Below, piece by piece: positions 15,592-15,923 of a stretch of 15,923 bases of DNA. The first letter of the stretch is position 1. Each line of letters opens with the position of its first letter. The DNA comes from Grifola frondosa (taxonomy: Eukaryota; Basidiomycota; Agaricomycetes; Polyporales; Grifolaceae), in assembly GCA_001683735.1 (NCBI GenBank), contig LUGG01000070.1, positions 1-15,923 on the forward strand. Reading direction: 5' to 3'. The position numbers were made by a program, and so were the translations under genes. The notes beneath the pieces are model-generated. The model did no database searches, was not told where the DNA came from, and saw only the letters and a list, made by a program, of their open reading frames with translations.

Positions 15592-15923
15592 GTATTATAC
15601 AGCTGCTCGTTCCCGAACAGCTACCTTGCTATGACTTTTGAAATGTTACACAAATGAATTAACTAAAGTAAACTAAACTAACATAGATGTTTGAATTTGA
15701 AACTGACCTGCCAAAACAAATCATTCAAATAAACTTAATTATGTAAAGTATAATTTTCCTCCAGTTTCCTCCTATTTAAGCTTCTTCCCAGCGACAGACA
15801 GTTAGTTCATCACGAATTAAATCTTCACCGTTGCGTAGTGATCAACGATTACTCGAAATTCCTTCTTCATGCCACCGAATTGCAGATGACAATCCGACTA
15901 AAATTTTATATTTTAACTTTTTT
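15592..15923 (-). rRNA. rns: Small-subunit ribosomal RNA, 3' end (partial)
   Basis: On the minus strand, GAATTTCGAGTAATCGTTGATCACTACGCAACGGTGAA matches the conserved decoding-region sequence (written here only in outline: GAGTAATCG, GATCA, CGGTGAA). CTGTCTGTCGC corresponds to the CCGCCCGTC stretch. AGTCATAGCAAGGTAGCTG (15637-15619) corresponds to the universal GTCGTAACAAGGTA before helix 45. A hairpin with GCTGTTCGG and GAGCAGC gives helix 45. The gene continues beyond the right edge. The 3' end is set near 15592 by comparison and could be a few bases off. Confidence 0.9.

Overview
The window looks like a piece of a large, intron-rich fungal mitochondrial genome. The base composition is very AT-rich. 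Every recognisable gene is mitochondrial and lies on the minus strand: the 3' end of the small-subunit rRNA, four tRNAs, cox2, and a free-standing rps3. The introns are group I, with fungal-type LAGLIDADG and GIY-YIG homing-endonuclease genes. All six Trp codons in cox2 are TGG. One TGA inside a homing-endonuclease frame would fit Trp under the usual fungal mitochondrial code (table 4). I cannot place the species, and a phylum assignment would be a guess.

Minus-strand order, reading from right to left: rns 3' domain (runs off the right edge, ends near 15592); trnV(UAC); trnL(UAG); trnR(UCG); a second trnV-like gene with an AAC anticodon; cox2 from 13972 to 2657; a spacer of about 1.7 kb with GC-rich hairpins; then rps3 from 939 running off the left edge.

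The main feature is cox2. Eight exons (363, 80, 100, 63, 51, 14, 20 and 65 nt) join without a gap into 251 codons plus stop, and all CuA copper ligands are present. The exons are separated by seven introns of 824 to 2754 nt. Every intron follows a U and ends in G, as group I introns do. Six of them carry recognisable P7 (R/S-type) core motifs, and i5 has the R side with only a weak S match. Guide-sequence (P1) pairings can be drawn for four. Exons 6 and 7 are micro-exons that encode most of the CuA loop.

Every intron holds homing-endonuclease (HEG) coding sequence or its remains. Intron 1 has LAGLIDADG, nearly intact. Introns 2, 5, 6 and 7 have GIY-YIG. Intron 3 has a decayed LAGLIDADG, and intron 4 an unclassified remnant. 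Most are broken by TAA codons and frameshifts, and some by GC-rich palindromic insertions, while the cox2 exons are clean. rps3 also shows several frame breaks. Related GC-rich double-hairpin elements occur in both orientations inside introns and in the spacer, which suggests small mobile elements spreading in this genome.
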